From Paralichthys olivaceus (Eukaryota; Chordata; Actinopteri; Pleuronectiformes; Paralichthyidae): DNA of 64,000 nt. The DNA is taken from positions 19,118,501 to 19,182,500 of the forward strand of contig NC_091094.1 in the NCBI RefSeq assembly GCF_024713975.1, given 5' to 3'. Below are positions 62,721-64,000 of this stretch, piece after piece (position 1 is the first letter of the stretch; the number at the start of each line of letters is the position of its first letter). The notes under the pieces are model-generated. The model did no database searches, was not told the DNA's origin, and saw nothing but the letters and a program-made list of their open reading frames with translations. The position numbers and the translations under genes were made by a program.

Positions 62721-63934
62721 ATGAGGCTGGGACTGGCCGCTCTGCTGAGCCTCCTCTGCCTGCTCAGCCTGTCGGAGTGCGCTCCTCCGACCTGCTACTC
62801 CAGAGCGCTCGGCCTGAGCAAAGAAGTCATGGCTCTGCTGGATAAGATCCACACGTACCACCGCACGGTGAGTGGGCTGCTCTGTGACAGTGTGCACGCC
62901 AGGCTGTGACAGCTCCGCTCTGTGTATATTCTCATGATGATGTTCTGGGTTTGCAGAAAACGTGCGCTGAAGTCCTACCTACGATCTTCCTTGACGTGCA
63001 TGTAAGTGTAAAGCAATGGGGTAATGCATGTGATGTTGGGACAAGTATGTTTATCGCAAGCTTACTTTCACCAATAGCAATACAAGAAAAGTTTAATATA
63101 TAGAGATGTATTGTTAATTAATTGTGCAAGTGATATTGGTTTTGATGATCGACCCTCAGTTTTGTTAGAGATGGACTGTTCATAAAGTGTTTGTCATTAT
63201 CTGCTCATAAAGAAGAGTTTAAAACCACAACCGTTCCTTTGGAGCAAAATCACGAAATGTGGGGATTTCCAGGCAGTGGGAGTTACCACTAATGTCCACT
63301 ATCAGAAGTCCTGTTTGACATTTAAGGCTAAACTGGATCATACATTACAGAATCAATTAAGAAAATGACCCCAGCTAGAGAGGAACTGTACATTTTGCTT
63401 TCACAAAGCTTATTCAGTATCAGACTAATCAAACCAATGCATTGTGTTTCTGGTTTGTTTTTGTGTTGTGTGATTTAATCATCTTATCTGAAGATGATCC
63501 ATGTTTTGTTTGAGGGTTTGTAAAATGAGAATAAAACAGATGATGCTGCATGTTGTTCATCTTAAAACTCTAGTTTTGTCTTTGCAGAACTCATGTGTCA
63601 CCACCAAGCTTCGTGACTTTCTCTATGTGGTGCTGAACCATCCCAACCAGCACTGCAGAGAGCGTCCCAGAATGGTGCTGCTGAAACGTAAAATCCAGAA
63701 CCTGTACACCATCATCACCAGGATTTGTTATCGGGTGAGAAGATCTTAAGAGTGTGCAGTGTTTTTGTTCTCAACATGGCTTGTTTTCCAGCCTGAGTGG
63801 CTTGACCACATGTCTCTGTTTTTCATTGGCAGGACCTGGTGTTTTTCACAGATGACTGTGAGGCTATTGATACCGGTCACAGCAGCCCTTACTACGCAGA
63901 GGACAGGCTTCAGCTCCTGCAAGAAGAGAGATGA
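62721..63934 (+). CDS. cytl1: Cytokine-like protein 1
   Basis: CYTL1 (C17) is a small secreted helical cytokine-like protein, in mammals expressed in CD34+ cells and cartilage. Four exons (62721-62867, 62957-63001, 63588-63734, 63833-63934), all phase 0, encode 146 aa, close to the human 136. Residues 1 to about 21 are a clear signal peptide (leucine-rich core, cleavage near ECA/PP). The mature protein starts with PPTCYSRAL, as in human, and keeps six cysteines at 25, 52, 67, 87, 111 and 122, expected to form three disulphides. Further family landmarks are IFLDVH, CVTTKLRDF, LYTIITRIC and DLVFFTDDC. It lies 942 bp after evc2 on the same strand, the same relative orientation as in human 4p16. 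Its 3' UTR runs off or near the window end. Confidence 0.95.
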
Positions 63935-64000
63935 GAAACACACAAAAGAAAACAACATACACTCCTCTATTACATATACATTATATAAACACATGTCAAC

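Noticed and set aside
62431-62845. Overlapping plus-strand frames before cytl1
   Set aside because: They cover the cytl1 promoter and 5' UTR and lack splice or domain support; the signal-peptide frame at 62,721 is the real one.
1-64000. CRISPR arrays, operons, prophage or bacterial defence genes
   Set aside because: The window is vertebrate nuclear DNA; no direct repeat-spacer structure or prokaryotic gene layout is present.

Overview
This is a 64 kb piece of a vertebrate nuclear genome, almost certainly a ray-finned (teleost) fish. The evidence is intron-rich genes with GT/AG borders and mostly short introns, proteins that read through as fish-diverged orthologues of RACGAP1, MINAR1, EVC, EVC2 and CYTL1, many CA/TG microsatellites, and fish-type dispersed repeats (L2-like 3' tails, non-LTR reverse transcriptase scraps, MITEs). 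Species is not determinable by eye. Gene names come from recognising family sequence, not from a database search.

Layout. Positions 1-18,092 contain no gene I can support; they hold microsatellites, repeat fragments and one isolated promoter-like patch (NF-Y box plus RFX X-box near 1.3-1.46 kb). At 18.1-19.4 kb (minus) is a three-exon gene for a 148-residue type II membrane protein with an ITIM-like cytoplasmic motif, which I do not recognise; its second intron is mostly a MITE. 19.4-28.1 kb is intergenic with several repeat copies. At 28.1-33.2 kb (minus) is a complete 16-exon racgap1 (631 aa, centralspindlin RhoGAP). 33.2-38.3 kb is a repeat-rich spacer with a nested retroelement/telomere-like composite. 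At 38.3-41.3 kb (minus) is minar1 (800 aa, three coding exons).

The most coherent unit is the ciliary Hedgehog pair: evc (43.4-50.15 kb, minus, 20 exons, 959 aa) and evc2 (51.0-61.8 kb, plus, 22 exons, about 1327 aa), head to head with 860 bp between start codons. That shared promoter has an RFX-type X-box and a CCAAT box. The two proteins form one complex at the base of cilia that relays Smoothened signalling, so a shared promoter fits co-expression. Under 1 kb after evc2 comes cytl1 (62.7-63.9 kb, plus, 146 aa secreted cytokine-like protein). The evc-evc2-cytl1 order matches human 4p16, except that STK32B, which lies between EVC2 and CYTL1 in human, is absent here.

No bacterial, viral, CRISPR or tRNA features were found. 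I did not find a clearly new multi-gene system. The best candidates for something undescribed are the small ITIM-bearing gene, the splice-site ambiguities in racgap1 and evc2, and the repeat pair bracketing the evc/evc2 promoter.
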